64,000 nucleotides of DNA from Alnus glutinosa (lineage: Eukaryota; Streptophyta; Magnoliopsida; Fagales; Betulaceae): assembly GCF_958979055.1 (NCBI RefSeq), contig NC_084891.1, positions 26,745,501 to 26,809,500 on the forward strand, in the 5' to 3' direction. A program made the translations under genes and the position numbers. Positions 1-9,914 of this stretch are shown piece after piece; the stretch's first letter is position 1; every line of letters begins with the position of its first letter. Below the pieces are notes generated by a model, which worked only from the letters and a program-made list of their open reading frames with translations, was not told where the DNA came from and did not search any database.

Positions 1-482
1 TGACAAAAAATGCTTAATTAATTTCGAAAATTGATGTATGCTTTTTAAAAGCGTTAATCATTTTCCCAAAACGGCAGACGCAGGTCGACCATTGCCGGAA
101 TCTGAAAAATTCTGCCGGAATCCGGCGACGTCCGCTGTTGCCGGATTCTGGCAGACCAGATTTCGACCATACAACCGGAGTATGGTTGGATTTGGCCAAT
201 CTAGCCGGATTCCGGTTGGTACAGCAAGAGATCGGCCGGATCTTGCTAGATTCTGGCCAATACAGTCGGAATCCGGCCATATTAGGCCAAATGCCTGCGA
301 ATTTGGCCGGAATTTGACTCACTGTAATCTGGCAACGTTGTCGAATTCTATTTTTTGCTGTTGGTAATTTTTTTGTACAAGTCAAACGCCAAAAACATTT
401 TCATAAAAGTTATTTTTCTTAAAAAATAATTTCATCAATAATATTTTACAACAAAAATTATTTTACGTCGAAACAAACGGAT
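1..482. mobile_element. Right part of a TIR-type DNA transposon with CCGGAATCCGG-like subterminal repeats
   Basis: From about 85 to 310 the motif CCGGAATC(C/T)GGC and its complement recurs many times in both orientations. This is the usual look of subterminal repeats in plant TIR elements. The stretch 370-482 is A+T-rich and ends in ACGTCGAAACAAACGG, a type of terminus common in plant non-autonomous elements. The left end lies outside the window, so family and target duplication cannot be settled. The two overlapping open frames here (38-367 plus, 14-385 minus) are by-products of the repeat and resemble no protein family. Confidence 0.5.
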
Positions 483-1076
483 AAAAACCAAAATATGGAC
501 AGCTTATTGTTATTGCTCTTATGAATTAAAGTTATTGAATTTTGTTTGGGAATCGGAAAGAAGACAAAGAAAATGCCACGTTGGCAGGCGTTTGTGTCCA
601 TCCATTAAGTCTCTGCAGCTGCGGACCTACGAACCCTACTACTCCCCACGAGTGGAAACGTCGCAGTCCTCACCACACATGATGACATAAATAAGTAAAT
701 GAATACATATGCAAAGGAATGTTTTATTTGCATTTTTATTCATTTTCATATAATAAGTCTAGATCAATATTTACTTTAAAGGGGCCATAAAAATAAAAAT
801 AGTATTATTATTTATTTATTTAACACTTTTTTTTTTATAAATAATATGTAATTAAAAATATGATAACTATAGCGTCATTATTTAAATTCAAAACTTTTAC
901 TATTATATCATATTCAATTGAGTAAGGCTAAAAATCAGACTTAATCAACCGATCTAAAAATTTGTACAAATAATAATTAAGGATTAATTTTTACTGTTCT
1001 ATAATTTATATTATTATAATTGTATGACATATCTATTAAATAACCTTTTCAATTAAATTACAATTTATTTTTAATA
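483..1076. other. Intergenic, A+T-rich, no gene seen
   Basis: No open frame of note and no recognisable repeat structure. One less A+T-rich patch occurs at about 570-690. Confidence 0.5.
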
Positions 1077-1085
1077 TTTAATTAA

Positions 1086-2014
1086 GGGAAAAGTACACAT
1101 AACCTCCTCAAACTACCACTCAATTGTCAATGTACCCCCTAAACTACCAATTGTGTCAATCTCCCCTCTTAAACTACCAGAAAATGTCAATGTCCCCCTA
1201 AGACCAACAAAAAGACAAAAATGACCCTAATTTTTTTTGAATAAGACAAAAATATCCTCATAAATTCAAAAAAAATTAAAACTAAAACTAAAAAACTTAA
1301 AAATTAAATTAAATTAAATAAAAAACGAAAAAAAAATATTTTTAAAAAAAAATGAACAAATTTTTCAATTTTTTTTTTAAAAAAAGTAAACAAAAAATAA
1401 ATGATTTTTTTTTTAAAAAAAAAATCAAATGAAAAAAAAAAAAAACCAGTTTTTATTAAATTAAAAAACGAAAAATAACAAATTTTTTTAAACAAAAAAA
1501 CAAAAAATAACTGAAATTTATTTATTTTAAAAAAAATAAAACAAATGAAAAAAAAACCCAGTTTTACTAAATTAAAAAACGAAAAAGAACAATTTTTTTT
1601 TAAAGAAAAAAAAAACGAAAAAACAAAAAATAACTGAAATTTATTTATTTATTTTAAAAAAATAAAACAAATGAAAAAAAAACCAGATTTTATTTAATTA
1701 AAAAAACGAAAAAGAACAATTTTTTTTAAAAAAAAAAAAAGAAAAAAAAACTGAAAATTATTATTTAAAAAAATAATAAAAAACAGTTTTAATTTTTAAT
1801 TTTTTTGTTGGAATAATTTTTTGTTATTTTATACTTTTTTAATAATTTTTTTTAGTTTTTATTTTATTTTAATAATTTTATGAAGGGCATTTTTGTCATT
1901 AGGGGGACATTGACATTTTCTGGTAGTTTAAGGGGGGAGATTGACACAATTGGTAGTTTGGGGGGTACATTGACAATGATGTGGTAGTTTGAGGGGGTTA
2001 TGTGTACTTTTCCC
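1086..2014. mobile_element. MULE-like MITE, family A copy 1, complete with 9-bp target duplication
   Basis: The left arm starts GGGAAAAGTACACATAACC and its inverted copy closes the element at 2014. The arms match over roughly 115 bp and carry repeated phrases such as AAACTACCA and TCAATGT. Immediately outside, TTTAATTAA occurs at 1077-1085 and again at 2015-2023, a 9-bp direct duplication as expected for Mutator-like elements. The interior (about 1230-1880) is poly(A)/poly(T)-rich with no coding capacity, so the element is non-autonomous. Related copies lie near 4850, 22425, 27267, 52146, 61621 and 62024. Confidence 0.88.
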
Positions 2015-2023
2015 TTTAATTAA

Positions 2024-2436
2024 TATCATATTAAAAATAATTTATCTTTTAATTATTTAATTAATTTTTTAAAAAAATGCCGAATTATTGGTGGTCAAGG
2101 CTCGATAAAAAGGGGGCAAGTACAGGTCTCTACCAACGCCTTTAGTTTTTTCCATTCTTCATTGAACGACAGCCTAATAATATGAAGCTAAAAATCCCAA
2201 GCTATCTATCCCTCTGATTTTCCCTATTTTTCCCTCACTTTCTTTCCCTTTCTCGGACTCTGTTTCCCGGGAAATCTTTCTAGACAAAGAGCCTTTAGCC
2301 CTTTCTGTTTATACCCACAACCCACGCGCCTTTAAAAGTCTTCAGACGCTTCCTTTTCTCCCAAGGTCGTTTGTTGTTTGAGCATTTAATTCCCAACACG
2401 GTCAGTGTTTTTTTTTTTTGGGTTTGGGAAACGAAA
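2024..2436 (+). promoter_or_regulatory. Upstream region and 5' leader of the DUF4408 gene
   Basis: Sequence becomes less A+T-rich and pyrimidine-rich from about 2200 (runs of TTTCCC and TCTTTC), typical of a plant 5' leader. A weak TATA-like stretch, CCTTTAAAAG, sits near 2330. No upstream ATG in a better context precedes the chosen start. Confidence 0.4.
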
Positions 2437-3204
2437 ATGGCCTCCTACGAAATCGACAGCGTCAAGGTGGAGAAAGACAATGCTATGAGAAGGTATAACC
2501 AGCAGCGAAAGGTCAGGTGGGTCGTCCAACTCTGTGTTGCTTTCGTAGTGCTTTTACGGTCCACTTCTTGGCTTCCGGTCGCCATAGAAATCTCCGGCAA
2601 GTTTTCCCGGAGATTCCTCTCCGTGTTCGACAGCACTTTCTACGTCTTCATGCTCGTCTTTGCGATCGTTCTCGTCCTCTACGCCTCGTCCGGCCAAAAC
2701 GAGGCCAAGCCCGATCTCTACGACGAGTTCCTTCAAAAAACCGAGTCTGGCAGGAGGTTCGGTGCCGGAGAGAAGCAACCGGCGCCGTTCCATGACAAAC
2801 ACATCGTGTACTCAGAGAATGCGGCCTCTCCTCCCGTTCACTATAACAATCTCACAGTTTCCACTATCACCAAGCGTACGGTCTCTCAAGTCCAGTCAAA
2901 TACGGTTCGTGCAGTTTCCGAGAAGTCTTTGCCGGAAAAACGTTACCGGAGGACTAAATCGGAGAGGTACGAGCTACGAATTGGGGAGGGATCTCGAAGA
3001 GAGTTGCGGCGATTGGAGACGGAGATACGCCGGGAAATGGTGAGGCCCGCGAGGAGGTCGGTCTCGGAGAAAGTAGACAAACTGAACAACGAGGATTTCA
3101 ATCGCACAATTGAGGCGTTCATTGCTGAGACGAAGAAAATTCAGAAGGAAGAGTCTACAAAACATGACTCCGAGTCAAGTTTGGCCCTCACTCTTGGACT
3201 TTGA
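2437..3204 (+). CDS. DUF4408/DUF761 plant membrane protein, single exon, 255 aa
   Basis: The start MASYEIDSVKVEKDNAM lies in a good context (AAAATGG); the frame is open 66 bases further upstream, but that extension (poly-Phe from a T run) looks like leader. After about residue 25 there are two hydrophobic stretches (about 26-45 and 67-85), the arrangement of the plant DUF4408 region. The middle is basic and Ser/Thr-rich and probably disordered. The C-terminal part contains LNNEDFNRTIEAFIAETKK, which fits the DUF761 (VQ-independent, plant-specific) tail in position and sequence. The family is poorly characterised; members are small membrane proteins, some stress-linked. I see no intron and no damage. 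The product is probably an integral membrane protein with a cytosolic tail; the biochemical role is unknown. Confidence 0.85.
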   Translation: MASYEIDSVKVEKDNAMRRYNQQRKVRWVVQLCVAFVVLLRSTSWLPVAIEISGKFSRRFLSVFDSTFYVFMLVFAIVLVLYASSGQNEAKPDLYDEFLQKTESGRRFGAGEKQPAPFHDKHIVYSENAASPPVHYNNLTVSTITKRTVSQVQSNTVRAVSEKSLPEKRYRRTKSERYELRIGEGSRRELRRLETEIRREMVRPARRSVSEKVDKLNNEDFNRTIEAFIAETKKIQKEESTKHDSESSLALTLGL

Positions 3205-4313
3205 GTATGAACTGAGTCAATCAAACAAAAAAGTAAATATTAATGGATATTATTAGTATTTTACGATCGAATTAAAAACTATCTGGGTACGTTTTATAAT
3301 TAGTTTTTGTTATCCTAAATTGAGAATTGGCATGTACAGTGATAATATTCTCATTCCCCGTTCTGAGGTATTAGGATGTGACAAACTTTTATGGAATTTC
3401 TGGATTTTTGATGATGTTTAATATGTGTTTGTGTGGATCAGATTCTGAGATTTGGACACTTACGTTGTTTGGTCTGTTTTGTACAAAGTCGGTCGGGAAT
3501 CGGGATGGTGTTTTTCAGGTAATTATACGTACAGATGTTTTTGGAGCTAAAAGTTGTAGTTATATTGGGCTCGATCTGTTCAAGTTTACAGGTTTCTTGG
3601 CCTGTTGAATCGATAGATTAGTAAGAATAAGGATGAACAACAATTATTAGTCTAAATTGTTGGGAGAATTTTTATAGAATTTATTTGTTTAAATAAAAAT
3701 TTTGTGCCATATATTCGCTCACCTACTCGAACGGGTAAGTTCTTTACAGGTTCTCTTAATTTTGACATTTAATTGTTGTAAATTCCGATTTGTGTTGGGT
3801 CCGGTGGGATCTATAATTCATACTGAACTTATCTTTACCTAATTATTTATTGGGTGTTCTTCCCCTAATCATATAATTAATAGGGGACATTTATTTATTT
3901 TGAGTTGAAATTTGTGATCGTGTGAGTAACTATCTGTCTTATTGTCTAGTTTCTTAGTTCAGATTGTGACACTGAAAGTGACCCATACGTCAACTAAAAG
4001 GGTTAAGGCATGTAGACCCATCGACAAGATTGATTTGTTTATGATCCATAGACAAATAATGACAATTTTCTTTATTTTTAGGTGTTAAGATTAATTCATC
4101 TATCCATCTTGAGGCAAAAATTTAAATTTGAAAGGATTTTAAATTTTTATTTTTAAAAAAAAAAAGAATTCAAGGCAAATAATTTTAGACGTTATACTTA
4201 TCTTTTTTTTTTAATCTTTTTTTATGTCTTTTTAATAATAATTTGATCTAATAATAATTTTTAAAGTCATATCATTATTAAAGTGATATCAATATAAAAT
4301 TACTATTTAGTAA
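3205..4313. other. 3' flank of the DUF4408 gene, no further gene seen
   Basis: A 76-codon open frame at 3378-3608 has no family resemblance and lies where the 3' UTR is expected. The remainder is A+T-rich without clear repeats. Confidence 0.45.
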
Positions 4314-4575
4314 TCCCCTCCCCTTCCCCTCCCCTTCCCTTTGTGAGAATTTTTTTGTTGTGTGAAAATAGAAAGTGATTGATGTGATATAAAGTAGAAA
4401 GAATTTATATAAAAAAGTGGAAAAAATTTGTATTGTAGTGAATTTTTTTAATTAAATAATAATAAAAAATTATTGATGTGATATAAAAAGTAAAAAAGAA
4501 AAGAATGTTTTGAATTTGATATTTTTTGGAAAAGATAAAAGTAAGGGGAGGGAAGAGAAGGGAAAGGGGAGGGAG
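4314..4575. mobile_element. MITE family B copy 1
   Basis: The ends are inverted C-rich/G-rich arms (CCCCTCCCCTTCCC at the left, GGGAAAGGGGAGGGAG at the right). The interior shares ATTGATGTGATATAAAGTAG and GTATTGTAGT with copies at 7670, 21618 and 61090. It has no coding capacity. Boundaries are approximate. Confidence 0.6.
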
Positions 4576-4849
4576 TTAGTAAACGGGGCCAATGTCTAAA
4601 ATTACTAGCGTAAACCCCACCCCCTTCGACCCTCAACGTACTTCCGCATCATAAGCTTGTGAGGGCAGTGGCGTGTTTTTCCTTGTAGTCTATTCATGCA
4701 TAAAAGCAACTTTTGAAAAGGCTTTTCCATAGATAGATATTTCTGGCCATTACTCTCTCCCGATTGCGTAGCAAAGATTGGCATTGAATTTATTATTATT
4801 ATTATTTTAAAAGAAAATGGCAATTTCCTAGCTGGTGGTATTTATTTTT

Positions 4850-5398
4850 AAAAAAAATACACATATTTCTTTAAATTACTATTCAATTGTTAATATCCCT
4901 TTAAACTATCAATTGTGTCAATATTCCTTCTCAAACTACTAAAAAATGTCAATATCTCCCTTTAAGATCTACAAAAAGACAAAAATGACCATAATTTTTT
5001 TTGAATAAGATAAAAATGTCCCTATAAATTCAAAAAAAAAAAAAAAACTAAAACTAAAAAAAATAAAATAAAATAAAAACTAAAAAAAATATTTTTTAAA
5101 ATACAAATTAAAAAAATCAAAGAAAAAATGAAAATTTCTTTTTTAAAAAAATGAAAAAATAACTGAAAATTATAAAAAGAATTTTTTAGAAAAGAAAAAC
5201 TAGTTTTTTTTTTTTTGTGTAAATTTTTATTATTTTATTTTATTTTTATTTTAATAATTTTATAAATGTATTTTTGTCATTAGAAGGGAATTGTAATTTT
5301 TTGATAGTTTATGGGGGGAGGACATTGACACAATTGATAATTGGGGAGGGACATTGATAATAAAGTGGTAATTTGAAAGGGTTATGTATACTTTTTCC
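4850..5398. mobile_element. MULE-like MITE family A copy 2, diverged
   Basis: The left arm (ATACACATATTTC, then TTGTCAATAT-like phrases) is inverted at the right (GGGTTATGTATACTTTTTCC). It shares the interior phrase AAAAAGACAAAAATGACC with copy 1. The flanks TTATTTTTA and TTATTTTAA differ at one of nine positions, which fits an aged 9-bp duplication. Confidence 0.75.
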
Positions 5399-5505
5399 TT
5401 ATTTTAACTATTCAACACAAGAATCTTACTTCGGATTGAAGAATATTTCTAATCATCTTCGACATTTTTGATATCATGTCTACTATTTGAAGGATCTTAT
5501 TCTAC

Positions 5506-5670
5506 ATGAGTAATGTTATAAGGACGGCACTTCTCTTTGTGTGACTATATCATCCTAAATGTTATGTTATTTTTAAAAACACAATTAAATTTGAGATAAT
5601 CATTATTAAATATTGATCTAATTGTGATTTTAAAAACCATATAACAAATAAGACGTATAGCATTACTCAT
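5506..5670. mobile_element. Small MITE with ATGAGTAATG(T/C)TAT inverted ends
   Basis: ATGAGTAATGTTATAAGGAC at the left mirrors GTATAGCATTACTCAT at the right. The interior is A+T-rich and carries an imperfect dyad (ACAATTAAAT / ATCTAATTGT). No target duplication could be assigned. Confidence 0.5.
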
Positions 5671-7669
5671 TATAAATAAAAAGAATTTTTTTAAGAATCA
5701 CTTGTCCAAATAAATTTGAAGTAATCCACCTTTATTTAGACATAAACTTTATAAAAACTCTCTCACATTTAAACCGACAATTGTTGAGAACTTGAATCAC
5801 CAATATGCCATCGTTCTTCTTCCTAGCTTTTGCTTTCTACAATGAAAAAGGTGGGGGGCGAGGGGTAGGGGGTGTCTGTTAATGTCTTCTATAATGATTC
5901 CACAATTATCTGCTTTTATAGCAATTCATGCATTTGCCCTTTACATCAATACCAGAAGTCCAAAGGGCATTAATGAAAAGCAATTGAGAAAGCAGAGGAA
6001 AGATTAATGGGCCAAAAATGAGGAGATATTTTTACTCATGTCTCAAAATTTAGGTGTCGGTTAGAATTTAATGAAATTTATAAAAATATTCATGTTTAAA
6101 TCTTTGAAAATTTTTATAATTTTTTTTTTATTTAAAAAAAAATAGACGGGTATTTTGAAAATTTTGATGGAAATTAATGGAAAATCTTAACGGAGGATCC
6201 CTAATTGAAACTTTCCGAAAAATATATACTTTAAATTGAGAAGTTTTGAAGTTAAGATATCTTCTTTAAAAAATGGTGAAAGTTCGATACTTTTAAGTGA
6301 AGTTATCGTTAAGATAAAACTCAATTTGTCTCCAAAAAGTAGAGGATAAAAAATAATTGAATTAATTAATATTTGAACACTCTTGGTCATGCGTGTGTTA
6401 AAATTTCTTTTTAATAAGTAGAGTTCAATATGTTAAATGTTTAATCGAAATTAAAATTAAATGTCATAAACAAAATTCAAATTGTTAATCCACAATTTAT
6501 TCCTAAAAGTTTAGTAATGAACACATGATTGACGGTCGGCTTGGAAGGTGAAATTTTTGGCTTTACAAATAGCATCATTGCATTAGTCTAAAATAATGCA
6601 GAAATGGCGTAGAGCGTCCATGATTTATATTCAAAAGTTTGTAATCTTCTAATGGAAAGCTGCTTTTGCTCAGATTTAGGGGATGCTAGAGTAGTAGACT
6701 GCCTAATCAGCTAATCTCCTTTAGTTGGCTCGTCATAATTACATGCACTAAGCGGCGAAGAATGGTGGAGCCGTGGAAGTGGAAGTGGAAGATTGATAAC
6801 CTCTTTTTGGTGTGTTCAAAGTATAATTTGCATAATGGAGCAAAGTTACCATCATGGCAGTCTTCTCATTCTTCCTTTCTTTTTCTTCTTTATTTTTAAT
6901 TTATTTTTTATAAAATATATTAATGTGACAATTTATAATTAATCAGATAATTAAAAACGCTTAAAACCCAGGTATATATGTGGGATAGTTTCATAATAAA
7001 AGCTGTCATACCATAACAGTTAACAGCAATTTTTTATTTAATTTTCATGATTTTGGACTTTATTTTTGTTTATTTTTTGTGAAATAGGGGGCCCATAAAT
7101 AATGTAATAATGGGGCTTCTTTGTAAGGAAGCAGCTTGCTCTTATCCATAGGATTTATAGGAAGTATGCAACAAAAGGGATAAAGAGGCTTTGTTGTTTA
7201 ACAGCACATTAGCACCCACCACCGTCGCTTCATGCTCTTGTACTTTTGCTGTGTTTTCCGGTGGGCGCTTGTGCCAAAGCCACCAACAGTTGTGCCACGC
7301 ATATGATCATCTCAATTATTCTGTTTCGAAACCGCTTTCCATCCGTACAAAAAGCTCAAAGCGATTTCGTCCATCCCACTTGTTTGGCGTTGCTATTCCT
7401 CGGAATAAATATATATATATATATATTTACACTGTCTTTGTCTTATCTATATAATTTTTTATTTTTTTTTTAACAAATAATATGTGTTATTATTCATGCT
7501 AAAAAGTATGAAGATATACAATTTGAGAATTAAGGGACAGACCCCAACATTCTTTGTCTTATTTATATAATGGACAGTCATTATTCATACTAATTCAATA
7601 ATTGTAATCGATTAGTAAATCCAAATAATCCCGTGATCACCTAATTATATGATATGATCACATGACTTC
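5671..7669. other. Intergenic; old repeat at about 6040-6330, otherwise nothing recognised
   Basis: The stretch 6040-6130 (TTTAGGTGTCGGTTAG and following) matches, in inverse orientation, the middle of the MITE-D copy in the P450 intron near 10330-10430, so it is a relic of that family. The open frame at 7191-7454 ends in a TA microsatellite (7410-7427) and resembles nothing. No gene call is made. Confidence 0.45.
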
Positions 7670-7912
7670 GGGCCTTGTTTGGTAAGGATATGTGAGTCGG
7701 AGGTAATAGTAAGAAATGATAGATGTGATATAAAGTAAAATGAATTTATATGGAAAAGTGAAAAAAAAATTGTATTGTAGTAAATTTTTTTTATTTAAAT
7801 AGTAATAAAAAATTATTGATGTAATATAAAGTTAGAATGTTTTGAAATTGATTATTTTTTAAAAAAGTGAAAAGTGTGAAGAAGAATTTTATCTCCCTTG
7901 CCGAACAAGCCC
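7670..7912. mobile_element. MITE family B copy 2, hAT-like ends
   Basis: The left end GGGCCTTGTTTGGTAAGG is mirrored at the right by TTGCCGAACAAGCCC. The interior (GATGTGATATAAAGTAAA, TTGTATTGTAGTAAA) is the same as in the copies at 4314, 21618 and 61090. The terminal words resemble hAT MITE ends; an 8-bp target duplication is not clear. Confidence 0.7.
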
Positions 7913-8379
7913 TTGAGTGAAATAGTCGGAAACGGAAATATATATATATATATATATTAACATTTTTTTATAGTTGTTTTCTTTGTTACATGTTAGGCCT
8001 TAATTTGGTTTCCTTGTGGCATGTTATCAATTTTCTACCTTTTCTAATTTGCCTTAACTACTATAATATCCTTATAAATAGAACATATAACTCAACTCTA
8101 ATATACAATTCAATTCAATACAATAAAGATTTAGCCATTAGACCCTTGCCAATGGTGGCAGTAGGCCTCAAAAGCCAAACCATTTCAAAATCTCATGTTC
8201 TTTTCTATTTGCTTATGCTTTTGTTCTCTTATTAATATAATTCACAAATTTTTACATGATGTCAGATTCATACTCACAAGGTAAAAATTTGATGAAGTCT
8301 AGAAAAGAATTGAAAGCAACAGCAAAAGTGTATGGCAGCTCGTTAAAACTCAACCGCCCAAAAAAAATATTATACACAA
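7913..8379. other. Intergenic, (TA) tract and A+T-rich DNA
   Basis: A short TA microsatellite lies at 7938-7957. The open frame at 7990-8235 has no family resemblance. Confidence 0.4.
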
Positions 8380-8560
8380 TAGCTCTGATATGATGTTGAA
8401 AGTAAGAATAGTATATATTAAATCACACTAAAAGCTGGAGAGGAATAGCCTATATATATATATATAGGCCATCAAACCTAGCACTAGATACAATAAAGCA
8501 ATGTGGGATTACAATACACTTGAGTACGATACAATGTGAGACATATAAACGCTCTCTATT
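8380..8560 (-). mobile_element. LTR end plus primer-binding-site remnant, minus strand
   Basis: GCTCTGATATGATGTT at 8382-8397 is the complement of TCATATCAGAGC, the usual plant tRNA-iMet primer-binding site next to a 5' LTR. The following 160 bp hold phrases typical of short LTRs (AATGTGGGAT, GTGAGACATATAAACG). The second LTR was not found, so this is a remnant of a TRIM-like or copia-like element. Confidence 0.45.
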
Positions 8561-8596
8561 TTGATTTTAGGATATTTGAACTGTTGTTCATGTAAT

Positions 8597-9010
8597 ATGC
8601 TATAATTATTTTTCACTTTCTATAATTTAAAAAATTTAGAGGAGATCCCTGGGGGTGGCCGGAGGTGGCACACGGCCACCCCCATTGGCCGGCGGTGGCC
8701 GCGCCCCAAGGGGTTGCCCAGCCACCCCAAGCCTGCATTTTTTTTTTTTAAAATAAGTTTATTTATTTATTTTTTAATAAATTTATATTTTTTTTTTATT
8801 AAGATTGACAAGTGTTTCCATTTTATTAGCGACATGTGGCATTGACGTGTAGGGCTAACAGATTCCGTCAAAATGGTAGACGGAAAATCGACCCAGGGAG
8901 TAAAACGTAATTATTGCATATCACAGGGACCTCCCATAATCTTTTTAAACCATAGGGAGTGAAAAACAATTATGGCATACCACAGAGACCAACGGTGCAA
9001 TAATCCCTTT
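8597..9010. mobile_element. TIR element with GC-rich core (GGTGGCCG repeats)
   Basis: At the left, ATAATTATTTTTCACTTTC...GGAGATCCCTG is mirrored by the inverted copy ending near 8980 (CAGGGACCTCCCATAATC...GTGAAAAACAATTATGGC). Between them lies a core of GGGGGTGGCCGG / GGCCACCCCC palindromes (8650-8735), which stands out against the A+T-rich surroundings. No coding capacity is seen. Confidence 0.55.
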
Positions 9011-9733
9011 GATTTTTGATATTCGTTTTTAATTTTTAATTTTTTTGCTTCCACTACTTAAAAAAGCCTTAAAAAAAGGACAAAGGTTAATTTTGTATGT
9101 TAAACCATTATTTTTTTTTTCACTTTTATTTTATATTTTCGAAATAAAAATATTAACAAACAACCTAAAATATAAAACACTCAAAATTTTTTTCACATTT
9201 TATGTCAAATAAAATTAATTTTCAAACAAAAAAATACTATTCAAAAAACATTAACAAACAAACCCAAGCCCTTCTATCTCTTGTTCAGATTACTTGCATG
9301 CGTATATATGATAAGCTACGTGCAACAATCCCTTTGTTCATATTTTATATCTCGCAATTACATAAAATAATAATAAAAAAAAATATATTAAAGCAAAACT
9401 AATTAAGCAATAATGTCGTTTGTCCCTTAGCTTGAAGGTCTTTATATATCATCTGGCAATGATCCATGAGGGTGTGCCTTCCACCCTCTACTCGCCCTTC
9501 CTTCCAACCAGGCCAACCTGTACTTTTCTACCAAACCATATATATATATATATATGTTAATTAACAGCTAACACTAGATTAATTATAGGTGAGTGCGACA
9601 ACTAGATTAATTGAAGTTATTGTAGAATATATTTAGATAAGAAATCAAAAAGTCGTTTTATTGCCTAAATTAAAGGAAAATATATAAAAGGAAAGCTTAA
9701 GAGAAAAGACAAGTGCTTTTTCAACCCCTTGCC

Positions 9734-9786
<53 letters not shown>

Positions 9787-9914
9787 GACGTACATTTATA
9801 TTTCACAGTACATCAAAAGGACACGTAAAAAAATAGAATAAAACAACCCATATATTACACAAAGTATTGATGTTTACAGAGTACATGAAATCTTGTCATC
9901 CTTTGTGAATTGAA
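9011..9914. other. Intergenic, with (TA)n microsatellite at about 9736-9782
   Basis: A+T-rich. A perfect TA run of about 46 bp lies at 9736-9782, with smaller ones near 9538. This is the 3' flank of the P450 on the minus strand; no clear polyadenylation signal was seen. Confidence 0.5.

Noticed and set aside
2445..3165. Other open frames overlapping the DUF4408 gene
   Set aside because: Shadow frames; only the frame starting at 2437 shows family features.
3378..3608. 76-codon open frame
   Set aside because: Lies in the 3' flank, has no family resemblance and no splice or context support.
7191..7473. Two overlapping frames of 75-87 codons
   Set aside because: They run into a TA repeat and match no family.
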